Positions 42,257 to 50,873 of a DNA stretch of 64,000 bases are shown here, in pieces. The stretch spans positions 100,717-164,716 of the forward strand of contig NZ_JARXYZ010000018.1 of assembly GCF_029894125.1 (NCBI RefSeq), given 5' to 3'. Under the pieces are notes generated by a model, which saw only the letters and a program-made list of their open reading frames with translations, did not search any database and was not told the DNA's origin. A program made the position numbers and the translations under genes. Position 1 is the first letter of the stretch; each line of letters begins with the position of its first letter. This DNA comes from Kitasatospora sp. MAA19. GTDB lineage: Bacteria; Actinomycetota; Actinomycetes; Streptomycetales; Streptomycetaceae.

Positions 42257-42963
42257 GCGCGGTGGTCGAGCTGAACCAGGTCACCAAGGAGTATCCGGGC
42301 GGGGTCACGGCGCTGCACGGGGTGGACCTGCGCATCGGGCGCGGCGAACTGCTCGCCATCGTCGGCCCTTCGGGGTCGGGCAAGTCCACCCTGCTGCACA
42401 TCGTCGGCACCCTGGACCGGCCCAGCGCCGGATCCGTCACCCTGGCGGGCCACGACGTCGCCGCCCTCTCCGACCGCCGGCTGTCCGCCCTGCGCGCCCG
42501 GCACATCGGCTTCGTCTTCCAGTCCTTCCATCTGGTGGCCGGGGTCAGCGCCCAGGACAACGTCGCCGAGGGCCTGCTCTACTCGGGCCTGCCGCGCGCC
42601 CAGCGCCGCAGGCGCGCGGCCCTGGCCCTGGAGCGGGTCGGGCTCGCGGACCGTATGCACCACCGTCCGCACGAGCTGTCGGGCGGCCAGCGGCAGCGGG
42701 TGGCCATCGCCCGGGCCGTGGTCGGCGAGCCGGACCTGCTGCTGGCCGACGAGCCGACCGGCGCGCTGGACTCCGCCTCGAGCGGGGCGGTGATGGAGCT
42801 GCTGCACGACCTCAACGCCGAGGGGGCCACCATCGCGGTGATCACCCACGACGGCGAGATCGCCGACAGCCTGCCACGCCAGGTCCGCATCCGCGACGGC
42901 CGCGTCGTGGCGGATCTGCGCACCGGCGCAGCCGACCCGGCCGATCGGGGTGGGGAGCGATGA
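42253..42963 (+). CDS. MacB-type ABC transporter ATP-binding protein
   Basis: 236 residues. Walker A GPSGSGKST (about residue 37), Q-loop FVFQSFHL, signature ELSGGQRQRVAIARA, Walker B LLLADEPTGALD and switch His in VITHDGEIA. This is the LolD/MacB (type VII) group. ATGA overlap with the adaptor before and with the permease after. Confidence 0.92.
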   Translation: MSAVVELNQVTKEYPGGVTALHGVDLRIGRGELLAIVGPSGSGKSTLLHIVGTLDRPSAGSVTLAGHDVAALSDRRLSALRARHIGFVFQSFHLVAGVSAQDNVAEGLLYSGLPRAQRRRRAALALERVGLADRMHHRPHELSGGQRQRVAIARAVVGEPDLLLADEPTGALDSASSGAVMELLHDLNAEGATIAVITHDGEIADSLPRQVRIRDGRVVADLRTGAADPADRGGER

Positions 42964-44156
42964 GCGGCACACGGCTCTCCCCGGCCCGGCTCGGCCCCCG
43001 CGACGTCCTCCACGTCGGCTCGGCCGGCCTGCGCACCCGGCCGCTGCGGGTGGTGCTGTCCGCGCTGGGCATCGCCATCGGCATCGCCACCATGATCGCG
43101 GTGGTCGGCATCTCCTCCTCGAGTAAAGCCCAACTTCTGCGGCAGCTCGACCAGTTGGGCACCAACCTCCTGGTTGCCTCCCCCGGCCAGGGGCTGTTCG
43201 GCGAGAAGGTGAAGCTGCCCAAGGAGTCGATCGGCATGCTGAGCCGCATCCCCGGGGTCGAGCAGGTCGGCGCGACCGGCGACCTGGCACAGTCCGTCAG
43301 ACGCAGCGAGAAGATCCCCAAGGACGAAACCGGCGGCATCACCGTGAAGGCCGCCACCGAAGGGCTGCTGGACGTCGTGCGCGGCGCGGTCGGCTCGGGC
43401 ATCTGGCTCAACGAGGCCAACGGGCGCTACCCGTCGACGGTGCTCGGACACGTCGCCGCCCAGCGCCTGGGCATCACCGCCCCCGGCCAGCAGGTCCACA
43501 TCGGCGGCCGGTACTTCACCGTCATCGGCATCCTCGACCCGCTGCCGCTGGCTCCCGAGATCGAGCGGGCCGCCCTGGTCGGCTGGGACGGCGCCGGCAC
43601 ACTGCTGGGCTTCGACGGCCACCCGACCCAGATCTACGAACGATCGACGGACCGGACGGTCAGCGCGGTCCGCGAGCTGATCCCACGCACCGTCGATCCG
43701 CAGAACCCGCGCAACGTGCAGGTCACCGACCCCTCCTCGGCACTCCAGGCCAAGGCCGCCACCGAGGGTGCGTTCACCGACCTCCTGCTCGGGCTGGGCG
43801 GGGTGGCACTCCTGGTCGGCGGCGTCGGGGTCGCCAACACGATGATCATTTCAGTGTTGGAGCGGCGCCACGAGATCGGACTGCGCCGATCCCTGGGCGC
43901 CACCAGGGGCCAGATCCGTCTCCAGTTCGTCACCGAGTCCCTCCTGCTCTCCGGACTCGGCGGGCTGGCCGGCGTGGCCCTGGGTGCGGTCGCCACCTAC
44001 GCCTTCGCCGCCTCGGGAGGCCTGCCCTGGGTGGTCCCCTTGTGGGCCGTCACCGGCGGCTTCGCCGCCACCTTGCTCATCGGTACGGTGGCAGGCCTCT
44101 ACCCGGCCGTCCGGGCCGCCCGCCTCTCCCCGACCCTCGCCCTCCACACCGGCTAG
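42960..44156 (+). CDS. MacB/FtsX-type ABC transporter permease
   Basis: 398 residues. Four membrane helices in the MacB layout: one near residues 30-52 (SALGIAIGIATMIAVVGIS), a large extracytoplasmic MacB_PCD domain (residues 53-270), then three at the C terminus (LLLGLGGVALLVGGVGVANT, a VALGAVATYAFA segment and FAATLLIGTVAGLYPA). The block SVLERRHEIGLRRSLGATRGQI is the FtsX coupling signature. It completes an export system for antibiotics, peptides or lipids. Followed after 11 bases by a strong hairpin. Confidence 0.9.
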   Translation: MSGTRLSPARLGPRDVLHVGSAGLRTRPLRVVLSALGIAIGIATMIAVVGISSSSKAQLLRQLDQLGTNLLVASPGQGLFGEKVKLPKESIGMLSRIPGVEQVGATGDLAQSVRRSEKIPKDETGGITVKAATEGLLDVVRGAVGSGIWLNEANGRYPSTVLGHVAAQRLGITAPGQQVHIGGRYFTVIGILDPLPLAPEIERAALVGWDGAGTLLGFDGHPTQIYERSTDRTVSAVRELIPRTVDPQNPRNVQVTDPSSALQAKAATEGAFTDLLLGLGGVALLVGGVGVANTMIISVLERRHEIGLRRSLGATRGQIRLQFVTESLLLSGLGGLAGVALGAVATYAFAASGGLPWVVPLWAVTGGFAATLLIGTVAGLYPAVRAARLSPTLALHTG

Positions 44157-44167
44157 CAGACATCACC

Positions 44168-44197
44168 GGGTGGGGCACTCCTCCGAGTGCCCCACCC
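44168..44197 (+). terminator. Hairpin terminator after the MacAB-like operon
   Basis: Perfect 13-bp stem (44168-44180 with 44185-44197), tetraloop CTCC, 11 bases after the permease stop. The next 265 bases up to the broken gene show no feature beyond GC-rich DNA. Confidence 0.8.
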
Positions 44198-44462
44198 GCC
44201 GGCCCGCAGCCGGCGCGAAAACTCCCGTACCCGGCAGGCTACTTGTCCCTCCGGGGCGGAAAGGCGGCGCACCGTCGGCAGCGGCTACCGCATCGATGCC
44301 GAGGATCTGACCTGGCTCCCGGAGAGCTGAGCCGCGAGGCCTCCCGGACGGGCGACCGCCCGGTGGCCGGGCGTCGCGGCCGGCAGGTCGGCCTGTTGTC
44401 GTGCATGGACGAGTTTCGGCCCCGCGCTGGCGGAGAAGCACCTTGTCCGCCGGTTACGTCAA

Positions 44463-46024
44463 GTGAAAGCGTGGACACGTTTCGTGTCGATCGTGCCCGT
44501 CCGCTTCCGGCGGGCACCCGCCTACGAGGTGGCAGGTTTGACGGAGATTCAGCACCTGGTGAAGGTCTACAGCGACCGCGCCTACGTGCACACCACGACC
44601 GTGCGGCACCAGGGCAGCACGGTGGCGTTCGCGATGGACGACCAGCGGCGCATCTCTCCCAGGGCGAGAACACCGCCCGCACCACCAAGGTCTCCCTCAC
44701 CGGTCACTGGGAGGACCCGGGCCGCCTCCTCAACCCCGCCACCGGCCGCCGCTACGTCCCGGCCAACACCGGCTTCGCCGTCGTGTAGTCCCAGACCGCC
44801 GACGTCTTCGCCCTGCGCCTGGCCCACAGCGGAGCCCTGGTCGCCTACCGCATCCAGCCCAACCCCGACATCCCCAAGGACTGGAACGTCATCCCGTTCC
44901 CGATCAACCCCCGCTACACCAAGCAGGGCACCCTCGACGGCACCGTCGGCTTCGACGAGCGCGGCAAGGTCGCCGACCCCGACTACCAGGGCACCCGCGA
45001 GCGCGGCGAGTACAGCTACTTCAAGCCCCGTGAGGCGTACGCGCTCAAGCGCCGCATCCAGCGCGACCAGCAGCGCCTGCACAGCTACTACGACAGCGTC
45101 TCCACCGAGACCCACGCTCCCGACCCGACCGCCCAACGCGCCGGGCGGGTGCTCGGCGGCGCGATCGGCACCGACGCCGCACCCACGCAGAAACGGGAGA
45201 CCACCGACAGCGCCACCGGCCAGGGCTTCTCCCGCCGGGACCTGGTCAACACCTACGTGTGGACCGCCGCCGGAGGCTTCTTCGCCGAGACCACCGAGAC
45301 CACCGACGTGGTCAGCGAGACCACGTCGGGCTCCTACTCGCTCTCCGGCTCGGTCGGCACCTCGGTCGGTACCTCGTTCCAGCTCGCCGGCATCGGCATC
45401 AGCGCCCAGCTGGACGCCTCCGTCGGCGGCGGGATGACCGCCACCCGCGCCCGCGGCAAGGAGGCCACCCGCTCCTTCGGACTGAACGTGGAGGTCAACC
45501 CCGCCCGCAACCTCCAGCGCTACGACCAGGACCGCAAGCCCGTCTTCGACCAGGACGGCCAACCCGTCAAGGTGCCCGGCAAGGTCGACGCCTACCGCTT
45601 CCTCAGCTTCTACCTCGGCGAGGACAGCGAGCACTTCGACAGCTTCTTCCACAAGGTCGTCGACCCCACCTGGCTCGCCAACGGCAACGACCCCAACGCG
45701 GCGGCGCTGCGCCAGGCCCGCCAGTCCGACCGCAAGCCCCCGTGCTGGCGGGTGCTGCACCGCGTCACCTTCGTCAGCCGCGTCCTGCCCGCCGTCCCGC
45801 CGGCCGGCGCCCCGCCGCTGGAGAAGGCCATGCGGCAGGTCGACGTGGAGAGCAACTACGAGCTCATCCGACGCCTCGACCCGTACGTGAAGGGCGCCAC
45901 CACCAGCCTGCCCGAACTCGCCGAGGCCACCCGCTCCGCCCTCGCCGCCCAACTGCCCGACCTGCTGCCGCACGCAGCCGACGTGACCGGCTTCCTCGCC
46001 CAGTACTACGGCGTGGACGCCTGA
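44463..46024 (+). pseudogene. Broken gene: beta-rich protein with pore-former-like hairpin
   Basis: Two lesions. Frame 1 (from 44463) reads IQHLVKVYSDRAYVHTTTVR then TVAFAMDDQRRI; near 44655 it shifts to a frame reading SQGENTARTTKVSLTGHWED and GRRYVPANTGFAVV, which meets a TAG at 44786-44788. The same frame resumes with SQTADVFALRLAHSGALVAY and runs to 46024 (411 codons). Inside is an alternating Ser/Thr/Gly-hydrophobic stretch (TSGSYSLSGSVGTSVGTSF, then ISAQLDASVGGGMTA) that resembles the membrane hairpin of aerolysin/ETX-type beta-pore-formers. No signal peptide is seen, and the N terminus may be missing. The pore-former idea is inference. Confidence 0.7.
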
Positions 46025-46030
46025 CCGCCG

Positions 46031-46073
46031 GGTGGGGCGGCGTTCGGGGCACGTCCCCGCACGCCGCCCCACC
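46031..46073 (+). terminator. Hairpin terminator after the broken gene
   Basis: 13-bp perfect outer stem (46031-46043 with 46061-46073); the 17-nt loop itself forms a CGGGG/CCCCG stem. It begins 6 bases after the stop codon, so this terminator is still intact although the gene is broken. Confidence 0.75.
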
Positions 46074-46183
46074 GGCAGACCTTGGCCGATCCGCGGCCTC
46101 TGGCGGCCACCCCGAACATCGGCGTGGGACGGCCCGGTTCTGCTTCGCGCCGGCTTCGCCGCCTGACCGGGCCGGCCCGCGTC

Positions 46184-47059
46184 TCACCCGCCGGATGCCC
46201 GCAGGCCGGCGCGGTACTCCCGAGGTGACATGCCGACCTCCCGGCTGAACGTACGACTGAAGTGGAACTGGCTGGCGAACCCCGATGCCGTGGCGATCCG
46301 GCCGATGCTCAGGTCAGTGGCGGCGAGGAGCTGGGCGGCCTGGCGCATCCTCGCCTCACGTACGGCCTGCATGGGCGTCAGACGGACCTCCAGGGTGAAG
46401 AGGTGCGCCAGTCTGGACGGTGACAGGGCGACGGCCCGGGCCAGCGATGCGACGCTGTGCGGAGCACCGGGCTCGGCCGCGATCAGGGCCTGGACCTGCC
46501 GGACCCGAGGGTCGCCCAGGACGGGCCGGCGCGCGGCGACCGTCGCCAGCAGCAGCACTTCCTCGACCGCGTTCAGCACGAGCTCACGTGCCTCGGGGGA
46601 TTCCGCGACCACGGGTCGGACGGGGCGCGACGGCGAGGCCGGCAGGGCGTGCCCACTCCACCGCGCATCGCCGCACGCGCGCAGCAGCGCCTGTTCCATC
46701 CGCTCGGAGCCGGCACCGGGGACCACATGGCAGCCCGCCCCGAGGGCGTACGGTGCCAGTCGGCGCAGCCAGGCCGGCCTGGGCTGGAAGTGCACCCACC
46801 AGAACCGCCAGCGGTTCTCCCCAGGCGCCGTCCGGTAGTACTGGGCCTGCTCCGGCCCCAGCACCACCAGATGCCCCGGCTCCGCCCTGGCCACCACGCC
46901 GGCCTGCTCCACCAGCCCGGCGCCGTCCCGGGTCCACATCAGCAGCCAGCTCGGCGACCCCTGCGAGCGGCGCACCGCGTAGCCGGATGACTGGTCGAAG
47001 TGACCCAGGATCACCAACTCGGCAGCAGGAACGGACATGTCATCGGCCGTCATGGCCAT
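46184..47059 (-). CDS. AraC family regulator with cupin sensor
   Basis: 291 residues. N-terminal AraC_binding cupin (residues 10-150; PGHLVVLGPEQAQYYR and WRFWWVHFQPRP) and C-terminal double HTH (about residues 190-290) with VASLARAVALSPSRLAHLF and IATASGFASQFHFSRTFSREVGMSPREYR. The gene starts 34 bases from the divergent phytanoyl-CoA dioxygenase gene. AraC regulators paired this way usually control the partner. Inner ATG codons at residues 3 and 8 are alternative starts. Confidence 0.87.
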   Translation of the reverse strand: MAMTADDMSVPAAELVILGHFDQSSGYAVRRSQGSPSWLLMWTRDGAGLVEQAGVVARAEPGHLVVLGPEQAQYYRTAPGENRWRFWWVHFQPRPAWLRRLAPYALGAGCHVVPGAGSERMEQALLRACGDARWSGHALPASPSRPVRPVVAESPEARELVLNAVEEVLLLATVAARRPVLGDPRVRQVQALIAAEPGAPHSVASLARAVALSPSRLAHLFTLEVRLTPMQAVREARMRQAAQLLAATDLSIGRIATASGFASQFHFSRTFSREVGMSPREYRAGLRASGG

Positions 47060-47093
47060 ACCTGGGCACGGTCGCGCCTCCTATCGTGAGGGC

Positions 47094-47873
47094 ATGAGAG
47101 TCGCCGACTTCCACGAGCACGGATACGTCGTTCTACCAGGACTGTTCTCCCCCGGCGAGGTGGCGGAGCTGCGGGAGGAGTTCATGCGGTTGCACGCCGC
47201 AGGCCCGATCCCGGGGCACTTCACCCCGTCGCCGCAGGAGCCCGGGCAGCCGTACGACGTCCTGCGCGAGTTCCCGCGGATCATGCACCCCCACCGGGTG
47301 AGCCCCCTCGCCCTGCGCCATCTGCTGGACCACCGCGTCGCCGCCGTCCTGCGTGAGCTGCTCGGTGAGGAGCCGCTGGCAGCCCAGAGCATGTTCTACT
47401 TCAAGCCGCCGGGGGCCCGGGGCCAGGCGTTGCACCAGGACAACTTCTACCTCCGCGTCGAGCCCGGCACCTGTGTCGCCGCCTGGCTGGCGGTCGACCG
47501 GGCCGACCGGGCCAACGGCGGACTGGAAGTCGTACCCGGGACACACCGCATGGACCTGTTCTGCCCCGAGGACGCCGACGGCACCGCCTCCTTCACCCGC
47601 GAATACGTGCCGCCACCGCCGGGCCTGTCGCGCCACCCGGTCGACCTGGACCCCGGGGACGTGCTGTTCTTCAACGGCAGCCTGGTGCACGGCTCGCAGC
47701 CCAACACCACAGCCGACCGGTTCAGGCGTAGCTTCATCTGCCACTACACCGGACGCTCGACCGAGCGCATCTCGGCGTGGTACCAGACCCTGACGATGGC
47801 CGGGGAGCCGGTCGAACTGCCCGCATCGACGGCCGGCGGCCCCTGCGGCACCGAGGACTCGGGCCCGCACTGA
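47094..47873 (+). CDS. Phytanoyl-CoA dioxygenase family protein (PhyH)
   Basis: 259 residues. Fe(II)/2-oxoglutarate-dependent dioxygenase. Jelly-roll core with iron ligands HxD in ALHQDNFYLRVEPGT (about residues 115-118) and the distal His in LVHGSQPNTTADRFRRSF (about residue 201), where the following Arg binds 2-oxoglutarate. GLEVVPGTHRMDL is another family block. Members hydroxylate small molecules, including sugars' derivatives, ectoine or natural products. Divergent AraC regulator; the short gap leaves little room for separate promoters. Confidence 0.88.
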   Translation: MRVADFHEHGYVVLPGLFSPGEVAELREEFMRLHAAGPIPGHFTPSPQEPGQPYDVLREFPRIMHPHRVSPLALRHLLDHRVAAVLRELLGEEPLAAQSMFYFKPPGARGQALHQDNFYLRVEPGTCVAAWLAVDRADRANGGLEVVPGTHRMDLFCPEDADGTASFTREYVPPPPGLSRHPVDLDPGDVLFFNGSLVHGSQPNTTADRFRRSFICHYTGRSTERISAWYQTLTMAGEPVELPASTAGGPCGTEDSGPH

Positions 47874-47931
47874 CGCCGGGCTGCCCTCACCCTTGGCACT
47901 TCCCACCGGGGAGACGTCAGGGCGGTCACGG

Positions 47932-48069
47932 TCAGGGCGGCCACGTCCGGGCCTGAGGCCCCTTGCTGCGGCCACGTTCCATGTCCGACCGGGTCCGGGC
48001 ACTGACGCCCGAGACCTCGGTCAGCTGCTCCAACGTCAGCCGTGCCGCGCGGCGGTGACCACGCAGCAC
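47932..48069 (-). pseudogene. XRE-type HTH regulator, N-terminal remnant
   Basis: 45 codons from a GTG at 48069: VLRGHRRAARLTLEQLTEVS, then GVSARTRSDMERGRSKGPQ. This matches the first HTH of streptomycete XRE/LuxR-like regulators (FGELLRRHRxAAGLTLEELAEASGVS pattern, ending SDLERGR). The frame ends in TGA soon after and no effector domain follows. It lies 25 bases beyond the monooxygenase stop, on the same strand. Confidence 0.65.
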
Positions 48070-48094
48070 CTCCCCGGAACCCGGTCGGTCCGTC

Positions 48095-49360
48095 TCACCC
48101 GTGGAGCCGCTCCTGATCAGCGGCGATGACGGGGACCGTCCAGGACGGGTGGGTGTTGACCTGGGGCACGGTGGCCCCGGCCAGCCGCTTGTAGCGGGTC
48201 GCGATCTCCTCGGCCTGCCCGAGGGGCAACTCCCCGTCGTGCTCCTCGGCCCGCGCGATGGTCTCTTCCGGTCCCAGGTCCCGGTTGGCCAGCACGATCG
48301 CGTTGACGGCCGGCCGGCGCATCCGGTCGTAGCGGCGGAGCGCGGCCTCGGCGTCGTCGTCCCGGGCCAGGCACCAGGCCAGCACACGGCTGTCGACGAT
48401 GGACTGCGATCCTCCGTTCATGCCCATGGGGAACATCGGGTGCGCGGCGTCACCGAGGAGGGTGACCCGTCCGAAGCTCCAGCGCGGCAGGGGATCACGG
48501 TCGAGCATCGGGTACTCGAAGATCGCCGAGGAGCGTTCGGCGATCGCCGTCAGGTCGATCCACGGCAGGTTCCACGACGACAGCCCGGCGCGGGCCTCCG
48601 CCGCGGTGACGCGACGGCCGGGGCCACCGGGAGGCGGGGCGGACGGGCCGTGCCGCACCTCCAGCACCCAGTTCACCAGAGCGTCGGCGGCCGGGGTCGC
48701 GGGGTCCTCGATCGGGTAGGCGACGAACTTCGCGCCGGGGGTGCCCCCGGCCACCACGATCGAACGGCCGTCGAGGATGTGCGGGTGCCGGGCGACCCCG
48801 CGCCACATGTGGACGCCGTTCCCGTTCGGGAGGCTCTCGTCCGGGTACAACCGGCTGCGGACCACGGAGTCGATGCCGTCGGCGCCGACCAGCACGTCGG
48901 CGTCGTCGACCACGGGCAGACCGCTCGACCGGTCCAGGAAGTGGGCGCGGACGCCGCCCGCGCTCTGCTCGAACCTCTGGAACAGCAGGCCGGTACGGAC
49001 CGAGTCCGGCCCCAGCCGCTCGCGTACCGCCGCGAGGAGCAGCATCTGCAGACGGCCGCGGTGCACGGAGTACTGCGGCCAGCGGTACCCGGCCGGGCGT
49101 CCCAGCGGCTCCTCCCAGACCGTCTCGCCCGTCCGGTCGCGGTAGCTCAGCCGGTGTGGGGGCAGCGCGACGGAGGCCAGCTCGCCGTCCAGGCCGAGTT
49201 CGTCGAGTTCCCGGACGGCGTGCGGCAACAGGTTGATCCCGACGCCGACCGCCTCGACCTTCCGCGCCGCTTCGTACACCCGTGGCGCGAAGCCGGCGGC
49301 GTGCAGGCTCAGGGCGCAGGTCAGTCCGGCGATGCCGCCGCCGACGACGGTCACTCTCAT
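48095..49360 (-). CDS. FAD-dependent monooxygenase, salicylate-hydroxylase type
   Basis: 421 residues. Group A flavin hydroxylase: dinucleotide motif VVGGGIAGLTCALSL (residue 5), DG motif VLVGADGIDSVVRSRL (about residue 155), GD motif VTLLGDAAHPMFPMGMNGG (about residue 300). The PMGMNGG pattern resembles salicylate and 6-hydroxynicotinate 3-monooxygenases. No thioredoxin-like tail, unlike the gene at 29528. GGAGG precedes two adjacent ATG codons; the second has the better spacing. The divergent LysR gene 278 bases away is its probable regulator, with an aromatic acid as likely inducer. Confidence 0.87.
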   Translation of the reverse strand: MRVTVVGGGIAGLTCALSLHAAGFAPRVYEAARKVEAVGVGINLLPHAVRELDELGLDGELASVALPPHRLSYRDRTGETVWEEPLGRPAGYRWPQYSVHRGRLQMLLLAAVRERLGPDSVRTGLLFQRFEQSAGGVRAHFLDRSSGLPVVDDADVLVGADGIDSVVRSRLYPDESLPNGNGVHMWRGVARHPHILDGRSIVVAGGTPGAKFVAYPIEDPATPAADALVNWVLEVRHGPSAPPPGGPGRRVTAAEARAGLSSWNLPWIDLTAIAERSSAIFEYPMLDRDPLPRWSFGRVTLLGDAAHPMFPMGMNGGSQSIVDSRVLAWCLARDDDAEAALRRYDRMRRPAVNAIVLANRDLGPEETIARAEEHDGELPLGQAEEIATRYKRLAGATVPQVNTHPSWTVPVIAADQERLHG

Positions 49361-49638
49361 CATGGACCTCCATGGATGCCCCCGGCTCCAGCCGGGGGAG
49401 GAAGTCAACTGTCTGTCCTCGCTCTTCGCCGGGGCCGCGGGTCTGGCCGACACCCGGCCACCAGCCTCGGGGACGTGGCCGCGCGCGTCCAATACCCAGG
49501 GGTGATGGCAGTCGTCACGATCACTGATCGCACCGGGGATCGCCGGACCGGCCCCGGATCGGTCGTCGTACCGGCCCCGGAGCAGTCGGAGCTGTCACAA
49601 CCAGGCCTCTCAGCTGCGGAGTTGATAGTTTGTCGGTC

Positions 49639-50565
49639 ATGGAGCTCCGTACGCTTGAGTATTTCGTCGCGGTGGCGGAGGAGCGGTCGTTCACCAAGGC
49701 GGCGGCCCGCTGTCATGTCGTGCAGCCGGCGATCAGCCAGCAGATCCAGGCCCTGGAGAAGGAGTTGGGAGAGGCCCTGTTCGAACGCCTGCCCCGGCAG
49801 GTGGTTCTCACCTCCGGGGGCGCCGCCCTGCTGCCGCACGCCCGCGCCTGTCTGGCGGCGGCCGCGTCGGCCGTCCTGGAGTTCGCCGACCGGTCCGGTC
49901 TGTTCAGCGGAGCGTTCGCGCTGGGGACCGTCGGCGGGCTGGAAGGCACCAGCATCCCCCGGCTGCTGGGGGAGTACCACCGCCGGTACCCCCGGGTCGC
50001 GGTGAGTCTCATCGGGGCGTCGAGCCCGTCGCTGCTGGCGAAGGTCCGCGACGGGGAGATCGACGCGGCCGTGGTCGCGGGACCGCCGGACGGCGAACCC
50101 CCCGCCGTCGCCTCGCGCGTGCTCCTGGAGGACCGGATCGTCGCGGTCCTCCCCGCCGGAAGCCGGCCCGCGAACCGTCCGATGACCCTCGACGAGGCGG
50201 TCCGGAGCCCGGTCATCAGCTACGGCCCCGACAGCGGAGTGCACGCGTTCATCCGTGCGGCCTTCGCCGCGGCGGAGCTGCGGCTGGACATCGCCTACGG
50301 GACGAACGACGTCGCCCTCCAACTCGCGCTGGTCGCCGAGCGGGTCGGCATCGCCCTGACCTCCCACGCGAGTCCGGTCCTCGCCGCCGACCGGCGTTTC
50401 GTCGTCGTGCCGCTGGAGCCCGCCATCCGGTTGCGGAAGGTGTTCGTGTGGCGGGCGGGCACCCGGCCGAGCGCGCCGTTGCGGGCCTTTCTCGACCTGT
50501 GGACGGAGCTGTCCGATCGACCGGCGCGTGACGGGGCTGTATCCGGGTCCACCACCGGTGGATGA
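49639..50565 (+). CDS. LysR family transcriptional regulator
   Basis: 308 residues. N-terminal winged HTH: LRTLEYFVAVAEERSFTKAA, then AISQQIQALEKELGEALFER (residues 3-60). The periplasmic-binding-like effector domain covers residues 90-290, with GTVGGLEGTSIPRLLGEYH at its start. The ATG follows a short AT-rich patch. Placed divergently from the salicylate-type monooxygenase, the classic LysR arrangement. Confidence 0.9.
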   Translation: MELRTLEYFVAVAEERSFTKAAARCHVVQPAISQQIQALEKELGEALFERLPRQVVLTSGGAALLPHARACLAAAASAVLEFADRSGLFSGAFALGTVGGLEGTSIPRLLGEYHRRYPRVAVSLIGASSPSLLAKVRDGEIDAAVVAGPPDGEPPAVASRVLLEDRIVAVLPAGSRPANRPMTLDEAVRSPVISYGPDSGVHAFIRAAFAAAELRLDIAYGTNDVALQLALVAERVGIALTSHASPVLAADRRFVVVPLEPAIRLRKVFVWRAGTRPSAPLRAFLDLWTELSDRPARDGAVSGSTTGG

Positions 50566-50749
50566 CGTCCGGCGGGCCGTCGGTCGTGCCGACCGCTGCC
50601 GGAGCCGCTACGGAGGCGCCCGCGGAGGTCCTCCCCGCCGGCGGCCGTGCCGCCGCGGCGGCACGGCCTGGCCGCCCCAACGTCAGACCGGCGAGCGCAA
50701 CTGCCCCGGCGAGAGCGAGGGTGGCTTTCACCTTGCGGTTCTTCTCCAT
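50249..50749 (-). CDS. Possible small exported protein, antisense to lysR end
   Basis: The ATG at 50749, with AGAGG upstream, opens a convincing Sec signal: MEKNRKVKATLALAGAVALA followed by GLTLG and an Ala-rich region. The first 60 codons lie in the gap between the LysR gene and the carboxypeptidase; the frame then runs on for about 100 codons antisense through the LysR gene, where it is likely only a shadow. A short secreted peptide gene with a damaged or displaced stop is the best guess. Confidence 0.35.
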   Translation of the reverse strand: MEKNRKVKATLALAGAVALAGLTLGRPGRAAAAARPPAGRTSAGASVAAPAAVGTTDGPPDVIHRWWTRIQPRHAPVDRTAPSTGRERPATARSAGCPPATRTPSATGWRAPAARRRNAGRRRGPDSRGRSGRCRPARRPARVGGRRRSSRRRCPAAAPPRRRPHG

Positions 50750-50873
50750 GACGTTGCCTCTTTCGGCAGGTTCTGGCGGGTGGTGTCCACAGGTCGGTGA
50801 AGCCCCCCGCCCCGCCCGGAAGGCCCGGCGAAAGTCGCGTGACCCTGGCAATGGCACCGGCGACACTGACGCC

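Noticed and set aside
44786..44788. In-frame TAG as a recoded or read-through codon
   Set aside because: A frameshift lies 130 bases upstream in the same gene, so plain gene decay explains both; no recoding context seen.
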